NCBI RefSeq assembly: GCF_900128965.1
Contig: NZ_FQUL01000006.1
Location: 1-64,000 of the forward strand
Direction of reading: 5' to 3'
DNA from: Ferrithrix thermotolerans DSM 19514
GTDB lineage: Bacteria; Actinomycetota; Acidimicrobiia; Acidimicrobiales; Acidimicrobiaceae
DNA length: 64,000 bases
Shown here: piece by piece, positions 1 to 7,580 of the stretch
How positions within the stretch are numbered: position 1 is the stretch's first letter
Layout: the number at the start of each line of letters is the position of its first letter
Translations under genes and position numbers: made by a program
The notes under the pieces: generated by a model
What the model was told of the DNA's origin: nothing
Databases searched by the model: none
The model's input: only the letters and a program-made list of their open reading frames with translations

Positions 1-107
1 ACCCCAAGCCCTTCATCTGGACCAAGAGCGCCGACGAGATCTTCGCCTCAATGCAGAAATACCTGGAGCCTATTGTTTCTCCGCAAACTTCTGAGGAGGG
101 ACACTAG
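1..107 (+). pseudogene. C-terminal end of an IS630-family-like transposase (cut by window edge)
   Basis: The frame opening at base 3 is open from the window edge to a TAG at 105-107. Its 34 residues contain PKPFIWTKSADEI followed by a short helix. That pattern is typical of the extreme C-terminus of IS630/Tc1-type DDE transposases, where a PKPF-W-T segment is followed by an ADEI helix. The catalytic domain would lie outside the window, so I cannot tell whether the gene is intact. The stop codon lies only five bases from the stop codon of the convergent phosphatase gene, leaving no room for a terminal inverted repeat outside that gene. This suggests an eroded copy or one whose right end lies inside the neighbour's 3' end. 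The fragment is richer in G+C than the genes around it. The family call rests on a short segment. Confidence 0.6.
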
Positions 108-111
108 CCCG

Positions 112-927
112 CTAAACAAGCATGCGTTCAATAACCTCGGCCACACCTGCGTCGTCGTTGGAAGAGACTACGAGGTTTGCCTCTTTCAAGGTACGGGGAT
201 GCGCGTTGGCAACCGCTATTGCAAGACCTGAAACCTCAAACATGGGAAGATCGTTTAGGTGATCCCCAACACAGGCAAGTGAGGACGGCTCTATCTGGAG
301 GTACTCGCAGGCCTTTAGGGCTCCGGAGCCTTTTGATACTCCTTGTGGGAGTATCTCAACCCAATCTATCGATCCAAAGCTAACCGAGACCTCGTAGGTC
401 GCAGAAGCAAAGATAGTTTCCCTTAGCTGATCCTGGGTTATACCTTCAGCTCTACAGACTATCTTCGTTGCCCTTGCTATCTTGGCGCTAAGTATGGACT
501 CGATGATATCGACGTTTTCAATAAAGATACTGTCTTTGAAGAAGCCTGCTTCATAGTAGAACTCCACTCCGTGCTCAAGTGCAAAGTATGAGTTCGGGTA
601 GGTGTCTCTTATGGCCTTTATGACCGAACCAACCTCCTCTAACTCCAAAGTCTCGTGCCAAAGGTAGGAGTTGTACTCTACGTGATAGCCGATGGCCCCA
701 TTAGCACACACTGCTATAGGCCCAAGACCGGCCTCTTTGGATATCTTTGTGGTGCTTCTAGGAGAGCGTGCGGTGCATGCAAATACGGGAATGCCACTTG
801 TTCTTGCCCTTTGAAGCGCATCGATATTGGGAGCCGGAACCGATCCGTCTGACCCTAACAAGGTACCGTCGAGGTCAGTGGCTAGAGCTACGATCCCTGT
901 TTGGAATTTATCGTCTTTTGAGACCAT
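112..927 (-). CDS. HAD-superfamily (Cof-type, subfamily IIB) phosphatase
   Basis: This 271-residue protein has the HAD motif I DLDGT at residues 18-22 (nucleophile and acid-base aspartates) and motif IV GDHLND at 221-226, which binds magnesium. A central cap region of about 100 residues matches the C2B cap of Cof-like sugar-phosphate and nucleotide phosphatases. Length is normal for that family. The substrate cannot be read from sequence; flavin, pyridoxal phosphate or sugar phosphates are all possible for Cof relatives. It is the last of three minus-strand genes, 57 bases after the lipoprotein gene, and its stop codon sits five bases from the stop of the transposase tail coming the other way. 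It is cytosolic, with no signal peptide. Confidence 0.85.
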   Translation of the reverse strand: MVSKDDKFQTGIVALATDLDGTLLGSDGSVPAPNIDALQRARTSGIPVFACTARSPRSTTKISKEAGLGPIAVCANGAIGYHVEYNSYLWHETLELEEVGSVIKAIRDTYPNSYFALEHGVEFYYEAGFFKDSIFIENVDIIESILSAKIARATKIVCRAEGITQDQLRETIFASATYEVSVSFGSIDWVEILPQGVSKGSGALKACEYLQIEPSSLACVGDHLNDLPMFEVSGLAIAVANAHPRTLKEANLVVSSNDDAGVAEVIERMLV

Positions 928-984
928 TACTAAAGCCTACCTGAAGTCGCTACGTCAGGACTGTACTTTAGGACTTGTGACGGG

Positions 985-1386
985 CTAGTTGGAAGGTACG
1001 GTTGAGGCTGGGATGTTGACGTTTGCGTACTGGCTGTTCGTCGCACACTGTTGTGAAAGCGCCCCTATGAGGCGGGACTCAGGCACTCTGTTTGACTCCG
1101 ACAAAGTGGCCTGAAGAGCCTGCCAGGCACCGTTTGTTCCTGCAGCCAAGGCGGCTAGGGGAAGAGCCTTTCGAAGGAGAAGCAATGCCTTCTCGTCCTT
1201 TTTTACAATAGTTGCTCTGCTTACATCTTTCTCGGCAGCTTTGTAGATGACGATCGATCTATTCACATATGAACAGGCTTTCTCTGCGTACTGACCAGAG
1301 GAACGGCCGCAGGATGTCAGGGAGACTGCACATATGGGTACAAGGGCTAACGCTGCTATGGCCTTTTGGAACCCTTTTAACCTCAT
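985..1386 (-). CDS. small predicted lipoprotein of unknown function
   Basis: The protein has 133 residues. It begins with a short basic segment (MRLKGFQK), a hydrophobic stretch and a lipobox ending L-T-S-C at residue 26, so it should be exported and lipidated at Cys26. The mature part is mostly helical in composition and contains two further cysteines; no known domain is recognised. It starts four bases after the stop of the upstream 185-residue gene, so the two are almost certainly co-transcribed and possibly translationally coupled. Function is unknown; an extracytoplasmic partner of the upstream protein is only a guess. Confidence 0.75.
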   Translation of the reverse strand: MRLKGFQKAIAALALVPICAVSLTSCGRSSGQYAEKACSYVNRSIVIYKAAEKDVSRATIVKKDEKALLLLRKALPLAALAAGTNGAWQALQATLSESNRVPESRLIGALSQQCATNSQYANVNIPASTVPSN

Positions 1387-1390
1387 CGCC

Positions 1391-1948
1391 CTATGGAAGA
1401 GTTAGCCACTCAGATGACTGATCGAGGAGGTGCCTTGAGACCTCCATAGCCTTTACGATCGCCTTGCAAGGAAATTCTTCTCCCATGTAAATCTTGTTCA
1501 AGGAGAAGCTGTGTGTTGCATGAACGATAAGGTGATGTGTTGGTTGATCGGTCACGGTTTTGTACTCGTGTCGAACACCAACCGACACCGGAAAGTCAAG
1601 GTCTCCGAATCGGGCTAGGTCAAGGGCTAGCGCCAAAGTGTCCAAACCTTCTCTGATCGGTGGCAACTCCCACTCGAACTTGACCTCAAGTGGGAACGCG
1701 TTTGCGGCGAGCTCTTCGTCCTGTGCTACTTTATCCTCAAAGCTATGAAGTTCTCGCGCGCTTATCGAGAGAGAGACCTTGAGATCCATGGGTCCGTTGC
1801 ACGCATCTTCTGGATGCAGATAGATGTACCAGCTTTGAGATAAAGAGTAAGTCTCTACTACGTGCTGTTCCTCATGTATGTGAAAGCTGTGCTCTACGAG
1901 GTGATCTTTGAGTTGGCTTACAAACCCCGATAGATCTATAACTGCCAT
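1391..1948 (-). CDS. conserved-looking protein of unknown function
   Basis: This 185-residue soluble protein has no signal peptide or membrane segment. Its centre is rich in alternating hydrophobic and charged residues, suggesting beta-strands, and it contains many histidines near the N-terminus (HSFHIHEEQH). I do not recognise the family. It is the first gene of a minus-strand set with the lipoprotein and the HAD phosphatase. The ATG at 1948 has no clear Shine-Dalgarno sequence, and an AT-rich run (tatatgtatata) lies directly upstream. Leaderless transcription is therefore possible, but this is inference. Confidence 0.7.
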   Translation of the reverse strand: MAVIDLSGFVSQLKDHLVEHSFHIHEEQHVVETYSLSQSWYIYLHPEDACNGPMDLKVSLSISARELHSFEDKVAQDEELAANAFPLEVKFEWELPPIREGLDTLALALDLARFGDLDFPVSVGVRHEYKTVTDQPTHHLIVHATHSFSLNKIYMGEEFPCKAIVKAMEVSRHLLDQSSEWLTLP

Positions 1949-2044
1949 ATATGTATATAGCCTAGGAGCTTTTATGAAGCTTTGAGCGATGCATGGCGAA
2001 TTCCAAAGGAACTGAAAGATAGGTGCACGCTATCGGTATGAGGG

Positions 2045-2072
2045 TTGAGATAGCGCATTTGTAACGTATAGC
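2045..2072 (+). promoter_or_regulatory. candidate promoter for the inositol-phosphatase / CBS pair
   Basis: TTGAGA at 2045-2050 and TATAGC at 2067-2072 are separated by 16 bases. Both boxes are one or two changes from the sigma-70-type consensus, and the element lies in the only gap in front of the plus-strand genes. No transcript data support it. Confidence 0.35.
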
Positions 2073-2090
2073 AGCGGGGGTCAAATTCGC

Positions 2091-2192
2091 ATGACAGACA
2101 CTTACGTCTCTATCAAGTATCGTGGCTGTACCACTAGGGGATACACATCGTCCAAACCCTTTGAGTTGGTAGATAGCATCGTTGGTGATTGA
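2091..2192 (+). CDS. possible 33-residue leader ORF
   Basis: An ATG at 2091 opens a 33-codon frame that ends at a TGA (2190-2192), seven bases before the likely start of the phosphatase gene. There is no strong ribosome-binding site, but the ATG lies about 19 bases after a plausible -10 box. The peptide (beginning MTDTYVSIKYRG) is not recognised. It may be a chance ORF or a short upstream ORF affecting translation of the next gene. Confidence 0.25.
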   Translation: MTDTYVSIKYRGCTTRGYTSSKPFELVDSIVGD

Positions 2193-2198
2193 GTCTTA

Positions 2199-3095
2199 TT
2201 GGTCGATACGTTCCGTTTCGACGCTGCAAGACCGATCTGCGATAGGCTGTTTGGTGGCGAGGAGGTCAGGTCTTTGGGCGTGGAGACGATGCCAAACTTT
2301 AGAGCGCTTCTGCCTCTTGGGCAAAGCGAGGAGGCAGAGCTATTGGAGGTCGCTTATGTCGCAGCCAGCGCTGCCTTTGAAGCAGCTCGTAAGTGTCAAG
2401 ACTGGTCTAGTACCGATGGGCACCTCGGCCAGCACAGAGGTGATCTAGTCGCCGATGAGGCCGCTCTAAAGGTACTTGAGAGCTCTGGGCTTGGGATCTA
2501 TTCAGAGGAGTCCGGTGTCAACGATAAAGACAAAGACCTCATAGCGGTTATAGACCCTGTGGATGGCTCGGCTAACGTCGCCCGTAACATCCCGTTTTGG
2601 TGTTCGTCGATTGCTGTTGTGGATAAAGCCGGTCCTCTCATCTCTTTATTGGTCGGTGCACCAGATGGGGCTGTGTACTTTGCAGTGAGGGAGGGCGGTG
2701 CCTATAAGGGTAGCCTTCGTCTAAAACCTCGTCCAGCGAAACCCCTAGGAGAGTCTGTTTTATTTGTAAATGGCTTTCCCAAGAGCCATCTGGGATGGAT
2801 GCAGTACAGAACGCTTGGGTCAGCCGCTTTGGAGCTGTGCCTGGTGGCGGCAGGAAGTGCAGAGGGGTTCATAGATGTCTCGCCACGGGGGCTTGGTCTG
2901 TGGGACTATCTTGGCGCCGCTCTTCTTCTAGGTGAGTTGGGATATGTCTTTGGAGACACAGAGAACCGAGAGGTCTATTGGATAGAACACGAAGAACGCA
3001 GGCACATCGTCGCTGCCAGAGACCAAGGTCTCTATGACGCTATAGTGTCAAAGGTATCGGGACTGAAAAGGTCAAGTACTAAGCGAGAAGGATAG
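2199..3095 (+). CDS. inositol monophosphatase / FBPase / CysQ-superfamily protein
   Basis: The protein has 298 residues. It carries the metal-binding signature of lithium-sensitive phosphatases in order: EESG, IDPVDGSAN, and a C-terminal LWDYLGAALLLGELG. These supply the acidic residues for two or three magnesium ions. The N-terminal 60 residues are less typical. Candidate substrates are inositol-1-phosphate, histidinol phosphate or PAP; the sequence does not decide. The start is a TTG at 2199, with only a weak GGTGA upstream, so the exact N-terminus is uncertain. It is followed after two bases by a CBS-pair gene, which suggests co-regulation by an adenine nucleotide ligand. A second member of the family lies at 54837-55634. 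Confidence 0.8.
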   Translation: MVDTFRFDAARPICDRLFGGEEVRSLGVETMPNFRALLPLGQSEEAELLEVAYVAASAAFEAARKCQDWSSTDGHLGQHRGDLVADEAALKVLESSGLGIYSEESGVNDKDKDLIAVIDPVDGSANVARNIPFWCSSIAVVDKAGPLISLLVGAPDGAVYFAVREGGAYKGSLRLKPRPAKPLGESVLFVNGFPKSHLGWMQYRTLGSAALELCLVAAGSAEGFIDVSPRGLGLWDYLGAALLLGELGYVFGDTENREVYWIEHEERRHIVAARDQGLYDAIVSKVSGLKRSSTKREG

Positions 3096-3097
3096 GT

Positions 3098-3592
3098 GTG
3101 ACCGTGGATAAAGATGCAAACGATCAGAGCCAAGGCGAGGCTTTGGTAGAGAGCTACATGCAAAGAGACGTATACAGCCTCAGCCCCAAAGCCACGGTAG
3201 AAGATGCTGCAAAGTTCTTTATTGAACACTCGATATCTGCGGCCCCCGTCGTCGATGAAGAGGGACGGCTTCTTGGGGTGCTGGCGGACGACGACCTTAT
3301 GGTGGAAGAGGCACAGTTGCACATACCGACCATCTTCGCTGCACTTGGAGAGGTGGCTGCCTGGCCACCGGCGGTAAGGAGGTTTGAGGAGGAGTCCAGG
3401 AGATATCTCGCCGCAACGGTGGAAGAGGCGATGACCAAGAAGGTAGTTACCGTCACTCCCCACAACTCCATCGAGGAGGCTGCAACCAAGATGCACGATC
3501 ACCATCTTCGTATACTGCCTGTCGTAAGTGATGGCAAGGTGGTTGGTGTGTTGGGTCGTAGAGATCTACTCAGGGCTTTGATTCGCAGATAG
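3098..3592 (+). CDS. CBS-domain-pair protein
   Basis: The 164 residues hold two CBS domains and little else. The first begins near residue 20 (MQRDVYSLSPKATVEDA) and ends with GVLADDDLM; the second begins near 107 (AMTKKVVTVTPHNSIEEA) and ends with GVLGRRDLL. A pair like this forms a Bateman module binding adenosine ligands such as AMP, ATP or SAM. A linker of about 35 residues separates the two domains. The GTG start at 3098 follows the stop of the phosphatase gene by two bases, so the two are translated from one message. A role as nucleotide sensor for the adjacent phosphatase is inference. Confidence 0.85.
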   Translation: MTVDKDANDQSQGEALVESYMQRDVYSLSPKATVEDAAKFFIEHSISAAPVVDEEGRLLGVLADDDLMVEEAQLHIPTIFAALGEVAAWPPAVRRFEEESRRYLAATVEEAMTKKVVTVTPHNSIEEAATKMHDHHLRILPVVSDGKVVGVLGRRDLLRALIRR

Positions 3593-3682
3593 AGATCAGA
3601 TAGAGATATGGTCGCAATCTATTGTCTGTCGTAGTCCTACCTCTAGGTGAGATAGGTAGAATTTTGGTTGTAAAACGCAAGA

Positions 3683-3706
3683 AGTGGTAACAAAACCACT
3701 AGTGGT
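3683..3706. promoter_or_regulatory. operator-like repeat ahead of a small unknown gene
   Basis: The hexamer AGTGGT occurs at 3683-3688, inverted as ACCACT at 3695-3700, and direct again at 3701-3706. The last two copies form a perfect 12-bp palindrome. A possible -10 box TATAAC lies at 3724-3729, 17 bases after the last copy, so a bound protein would cover the -35 region. The only downstream gene is the 88-residue ORF at 3759. Confidence 0.4.
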
Positions 3707-3758
3707 GGCGACTATATTGATATTATAACTGGTCGCTGAATGAGAGGGGAGTGAACCC

Positions 3759-4025
3759 GTGGAGTCAAACCAAGCTTCAACTGCGTCCTTTTCACTCAGC
3801 TTCAATGCACGACTTATAAGTGTTGCAGATGGTCCAGGAGGCGAAGATCTACTTGCCGTCGTTGAGCGCATATCAGATAGGTGTACGGTTTTGTGTCGTC
3901 TTGGGGTAGGGGATTGGCAGAGTGCCTATAGATACCTTGGAAAGACGGTCATGATCAGCGGCATGCCGATCTACGCCGATGACGGAAGAGTGATGCGATT
4001 TGATGGGTGCGAGATCCTTCTCTAG
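3759..4025 (+). CDS. small protein of unknown function, possibly OB-fold-like
   Basis: The protein has 88 residues, with a GTG start at 3759 and a purine-rich GAGGGGAG eight bases upstream. The second half (GKTVMISGMPIYADDGRVMRFDGCEI) has the strand-turn-strand rhythm of small beta-barrel, OB-like proteins: a G-K-x-V-x-x-x-G strand, then D-G-R-V and a final strand. That is a structural impression only. No neighbour in the same operon explains its role. It has its own putative promoter and operator-like repeat upstream and a gene-poor region downstream. Confidence 0.55.
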   Translation: MESNQASTASFSLSFNARLISVADGPGGEDLLAVVERISDRCTVLCRLGVGDWQSAYRYLGKTVMISGMPIYADDGRVMRFDGCEILL

Positions 4026-4780
4026 GGGTTCGTCTGAAGTTGTTTTGAACCCCATGAAATCCCAATTTATAGACTAAGTACATAGGCTGGCAGTGTTGCG
4101 GCTGTGCTGGATATCTCGACTTCGTCGTCCATCTCCAAGGAAATGGCCAACCATTAGGGTTATGAGATAGTTGAACTGTTCAATAGAAGCTTCTTCGGAC
4201 TTTGATCTTGTGAGACCAGATAAACCCAGCACGATTATTCTCTATCAAGCTGCTTTTTTCCCACAAACGCAAGGGTGTTCTGATCCAAGTCCGCAGATTT
4301 GTAAAGGTGGAATTAATCACCAAATGGGAAATGACTGTCCCATTTGGTGATTAATTCCAGTCACGCCAAGGAGGCTACAAGTGCCCCAGTCTCAGATCCA
4401 TCCACGAAGGAGATAGCTTATGACCTAGACCAAGCCTAAGTAAGCGGGTGAAGAAGGTTGGCTTCGGCTGCAGGAATTTCTAACACTGAAGAGTGAGAGC
4501 GCTGCTTTATGCCGGCCAGCCCAATTGGCGAGTCCTTGACTCCATTATCGTTTCCTAAGGACCGAGACATTCCACGCCACAACGAGCCAATGTGCTCCAC
4601 TGCTCTTTCATGTCCCAAAGGTCTCTGCTGAGACCATGTTCTGTTGGTCTCGATACGTCCAAGCTAAGCAGAGAAAAGAAACGTTGGTCATTTGCCTATG
4701 GTGGCTTTCCGATGCGAGTTGATGAGGGAGGAATCACCCTGTAACAATAGAAAAACCATTTGTGTCGCGCAACATTGAGT
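4026..4780. other. gene-poor region of about 750 bases
   Basis: Between the 88-residue gene and the tRNA I find no ORF that looks coding on either strand. Short frames exist (for example 4436-4618, minus) but lack a ribosome-binding site and any family signature. The notable element is the perfect inverted repeat at 4309-4358. The stretch could be the remains of decayed genes or a mobile element next to a tRNA; no direct repeats or attachment site were recognised. Confidence 0.5.
4309..4358. repeat. perfect 21-bp inverted repeat with 8-base loop
   Basis: The left arm 4309-4329 (beginning GGAATTAATCACC) is the exact reverse complement of the right arm 4338-4358, with loop 4330-4337. It is the strongest dyad in the gene-poor region. 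There is no T-run on either side, so it is not a classical rho-independent terminator. It is over 280 bases from the nearest gene end. It could be a miniature element, a recombination site or the stem of an unknown RNA. Confidence 0.8.
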
Positions 4781-4857
4781 TGGTGGGCGCTGGGGGACTC
4801 GAACCCTCGACCTATTGCTTGTAAGGCAATTGCTCTAACCAACTGAGCTAAGCGCCC
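4781..4857 (-). tRNA. tRNA-Val (anticodon TAC)
   Basis: Read on the minus strand, all arms fold. The acceptor is GGGCGCT paired with AGCGCCC. The D-stem is GCTC/GAGC. The anticodon stem is ATTGC/GCAAT with loop CTTACAA, giving anticodon TAC at 4821-4823 (complement) for GTA valine codons. The T-arm has a TTCGAGT loop and one A-C mismatch in its stem. The discriminator base is A and the CCA end is encoded (4781-4783). It stands alone, divergent from dinB. Confidence 0.95.
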
Positions 4858-4898
4858 GCGAGTAGAAGATACTAGTCCCCGCTCAGACAAAACTTGTC

Positions 4899-6161
4899 AT
4901 GCCACTTAGATCTAAGTTTGTACTTTCATCTTTGCAGAGCACTAAGCTTACCGATGTGGAGCAATGTCGACGAGTAATTGCACATGTCGATATCGACTGT
5001 TTCTTCGCATCCGCTGAAGTCGCAAGAGACCCGTCTCTCATTGATCGACCAGTTATCGTAGCTGGATCTTCTAGTAGGGGGGTAGTTTTAAGTCCTAACT
5101 ACGAGGCGCGACGATTTGGAGTTCGATCAGCGATGCCTGTGGCTAAGGCAAGGGCGCTCTGTCCTCATGCCATCTATGTTGTACCTGATCACGCCTATTA
5201 CAGAGAGCTCTCTAAAAAGTTTTACGACATCCTCAGGACGCTAACTCCTCTTGTTGAGATGGTGTCGGTAGATGAAGCTTACCTGGATCTCTCCGGCTCA
5301 CGCTGGCGGCTTGGTTCTCCGCTTTCCGCTGCAAGCAAAGTTCGTGAGGCCGTGTTTGAAGAGATGGCGCTTCCAGTATCGGTCGGGATAGGAACGTCGA
5401 AGACCGTAGCGAAGATAGGATCCCAGATGGCAAAACCTAAGCCTCAGCGAGATCGTGTGATCTATGGGAGCGGTATCTTCGCAGTAGAGCCGGGGCATGA
5501 AAGAGCATTTCTGTTTGCCCTGCCCGTGACTTATCTTCCTGGGGTGGGTCCAAAGTCAGCTTCTAGGTTGGCCTCTGTAGGTGTTACAAAGGTCTCTGAC
5601 CTGTTCAATGTTCCAAGAGCTACGCTTACTTCCATTTTCGGAAGATCTACAGAGTCGATCCTGTCTTATGCCGAAGGGAACGATCCAAGATCGGTTGAGA
5701 TAGATCGGGAGAGAAAGTCTTTGGGACACGAAAGAACCTTCGATAGAGACGTAACTGCAAGAGAAGATCTCGTCGTGGAGCTCAGAGATCTGTGTGAAGA
5801 GATCGCAGAAGGACTCTCCAAGATGTCTATTGGTGGCAAGACGGTGAGCGTCAAGGTAAAGTTCTCAGACTTTAGTGTTGTGTCTGTCTCTGAGAGCTAC
5901 GCTGAGATGGTCTTTAGCTACCGAGATATTCTTTTGCGATCCACGGAGCTTTTGCGTAAGATCGATCTCAAACTCCCCGTACGTCTCTTAGGGGTTTCCC
6001 TGTCGAATCTTCGATCGATTGATGCACCCAAACAGCTCTATCTAGATCGTCAAGAGAAAGACGCAGAGGAGATGGTCCGGCTACAGCGAGTTATAAGTGA
6101 GATAAATCAACGATATGGACGTAGATCTGTGCATCGTGCTAGTACGAGACCACGACCCTAG
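4899..6161 (+). CDS. dinB: DNA polymerase IV (Y-family)
   Basis: This is a 420-residue translesion polymerase. The catalytic carboxylates are in HVDIDCFFASAE (Asp31 and Asp33 from this start) and SVDEAYLDL. GVGPKSASRL is the helix-hairpin-helix of the thumb region, and the little-finger domain fills the C-terminal 120 residues. It extends unmatched primers opposite damaged bases. The ATG at 4899 lacks a good ribosome-binding site and gives about 25 extra residues before the conserved VIAHVDID segment, so the real start may be nearer 4950. No GAAC-N4-GTTC SOS box is visible upstream, although recA and lexA in this window have them. A C-terminal beta-clamp motif is not obvious. Confidence 0.93.
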   Translation: MPLRSKFVLSSLQSTKLTDVEQCRRVIAHVDIDCFFASAEVARDPSLIDRPVIVAGSSSRGVVLSPNYEARRFGVRSAMPVAKARALCPHAIYVVPDHAYYRELSKKFYDILRTLTPLVEMVSVDEAYLDLSGSRWRLGSPLSAASKVREAVFEEMALPVSVGIGTSKTVAKIGSQMAKPKPQRDRVIYGSGIFAVEPGHERAFLFALPVTYLPGVGPKSASRLASVGVTKVSDLFNVPRATLTSIFGRSTESILSYAEGNDPRSVEIDRERKSLGHERTFDRDVTAREDLVVELRDLCEEIAEGLSKMSIGGKTVSVKVKFSDFSVVSVSESYAEMVFSYRDILLRSTELLRKIDLKLPVRLLGVSLSNLRSIDAPKQLYLDRQEKDAEEMVRLQRVISEINQRYGRRSVHRASTRPRP

Positions 6162-6217
6162 CTGAGCTGAAGGGTGTGGTACAGTTACCCTTGAGTTGTA
6201 CTTTGATAGATTAGGGG

Positions 6218-7531
6218 TTGGGAAGTACCAAAGGGCACCAACACCTATGCGGGGAGAGAGCTTTGAAAGCTATTGATCAGAGACTTACGTTAGATGAGAT
6301 AGACCTATCTTCGCTTGAGTTCTGGACGCTACCTTTGGATCTTCGAGAGGGAGCGCTAAAGACCCTTAGGGAGATCCGTCCCATCTCTCACTATGAAGAT
6401 CCTCCGTGGGCGTTCCTAGATCACGATGAGGGAGGATTTTGGGTAGTCACGAAACACAAGGACGTGATGACTGTGTCACGTGATCCGAAGACGTACTCAT
6501 CTGCACGAGGAGCGGTGTCTGTGGTGGATCTACCGACTGAGTTCCTTGAGTTCTTTGGGTCGATGATCAATACCGACGACCCAAGACACGGGCATCTCCG
6601 AAGAGTGGTATCAAGAGCCTTCACTCCGAAGCGTCTTGCACAGATAGAGGGACGCATCGAAGCGCTAGCACACGAGTTGATTCAACAGGCTGTCTCGGAG
6701 AACGAACTGGACTTTGCTGTCAAAGTGGCGTCCGAGCTACCTCTTAGAGTTATTTGCGAGATGATGGGAGTTCCAGAGGATCACGCTCACTTTGTGCTCG
6801 AACGATCGAATATCATCCTCGGTGCCCTTGATCCGGAGTACGTCGATCCTGAAACCTCGATAGATGGCGCCATCTTAAACGCTGCTATCGAACTTGTTTC
6901 TCTAATGAATGAGATCGGGGAGGAAAGAGTAGATGTTCCAAGAGACGACGTTACCTCTGCCCTGGTGAATGCCTCAGTAGATGGAGAGTCGCTCTCTCCC
7001 TCCGAGTTGGCTTCGTTTTTTATACTTCTCGTAGTGGCTGGTAACGAGACGACCAGGAATGCTATCTCTTGGGGAATGGTAGCACTGGATGAGTTTCAAG
7101 ATCAAAGAGAGATCCTTCGTTCAAACCTTACCCACTACCTTCCAACTGCGGTGGAAGAGATTGTGAGATGGGCATCTCCGGTAATGTTTATGCGGCGTAC
7201 CACAACCCGATCTACGGAGATCTCAGGTGTGAAACTAGAGGCAGGAGAGAAGGTACTTTTGCTTTATGGGTCTGCAAACCGAGATGAGGAGGTATTTGAG
7301 GATCCCTATGGCTTTAGGGTTGATAGGGCTAATAACGACCATCTTGGATTTGGAGGGTATGGTCCCCATTTCTGTCTTGGTGCGCACCTAGCAAGAAGGG
7401 AGCTTGCGGCACTTTTTAGAGAGGTAATGACCTATATGCCCAACTACAGGATAACGGCAGAACCCGAAAGGCTGAGGTCGAACTTCATAAATGGAATCAA
7501 GCATCTGATGGTCTCGGCTGATGGTCGCTGA
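6218..7531 (+). CDS. cytochrome P450 (bacterial soluble class)
   Basis: This 437-residue haem monooxygenase has the I-helix AGNETTRN with the oxygen-activating acid/alcohol region, the K-helix ExxR in EEIVRW, and the haem loop FGGYGPHFCLG with the thiolate ligand near Cys386. The segment NTDDPRHGHLRR is typical of P450s acting on terpenoid, steroid or fatty substrates, such as the CYP125/CYP124-like groups. The substrate is not predictable here. There is no ferredoxin or reductase gene beside it, so redox partners must be encoded elsewhere. The start is a TTG at 6218 after a TTAGGGG that is rather close; a downstream start is possible because the first 20 residues are poorly typical. Confidence 0.92.
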   Translation: MGSTKGHQHLCGERALKAIDQRLTLDEIDLSSLEFWTLPLDLREGALKTLREIRPISHYEDPPWAFLDHDEGGFWVVTKHKDVMTVSRDPKTYSSARGAVSVVDLPTEFLEFFGSMINTDDPRHGHLRRVVSRAFTPKRLAQIEGRIEALAHELIQQAVSENELDFAVKVASELPLRVICEMMGVPEDHAHFVLERSNIILGALDPEYVDPETSIDGAILNAAIELVSLMNEIGEERVDVPRDDVTSALVNASVDGESLSPSELASFFILLVVAGNETTRNAISWGMVALDEFQDQREILRSNLTHYLPTAVEEIVRWASPVMFMRRTTTRSTEISGVKLEAGEKVLLLYGSANRDEEVFEDPYGFRVDRANNDHLGFGGYGPHFCLGAHLARRELAALFREVMTYMPNYRITAEPERLRSNFINGIKHLMVSADGR

Positions 7532-7580
7532 GATGTAGAAAGGTAGTGCTCTGACCGAAAATCAAAGTCAAAGTTCCTAT

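Noticed and set aside
4025-4053. GGGGTTC/GAACCCC dyad after the 88-residue gene as a terminator
   Set aside because: The loop is 15 bases and no T-run follows; a seven-bp stem of this kind can occur by chance.
4436-4618. 60-residue minus-strand ORF as a transposase remnant
   Set aside because: No catalytic motif, no ribosome-binding site, and adjacent frames show no continuation of a recognisable family.
4696-4890. 64-residue minus-strand ORF
   Set aside because: It is the translation of the tRNA-Val gene and its flanks; the tRNA explains the sequence fully.
6218-7531. P450 as part of a biosynthetic gene cluster
   Set aside because: Neighbours are dinB, xer and a sigma factor; no biosynthetic, transport or redox-partner genes are present.
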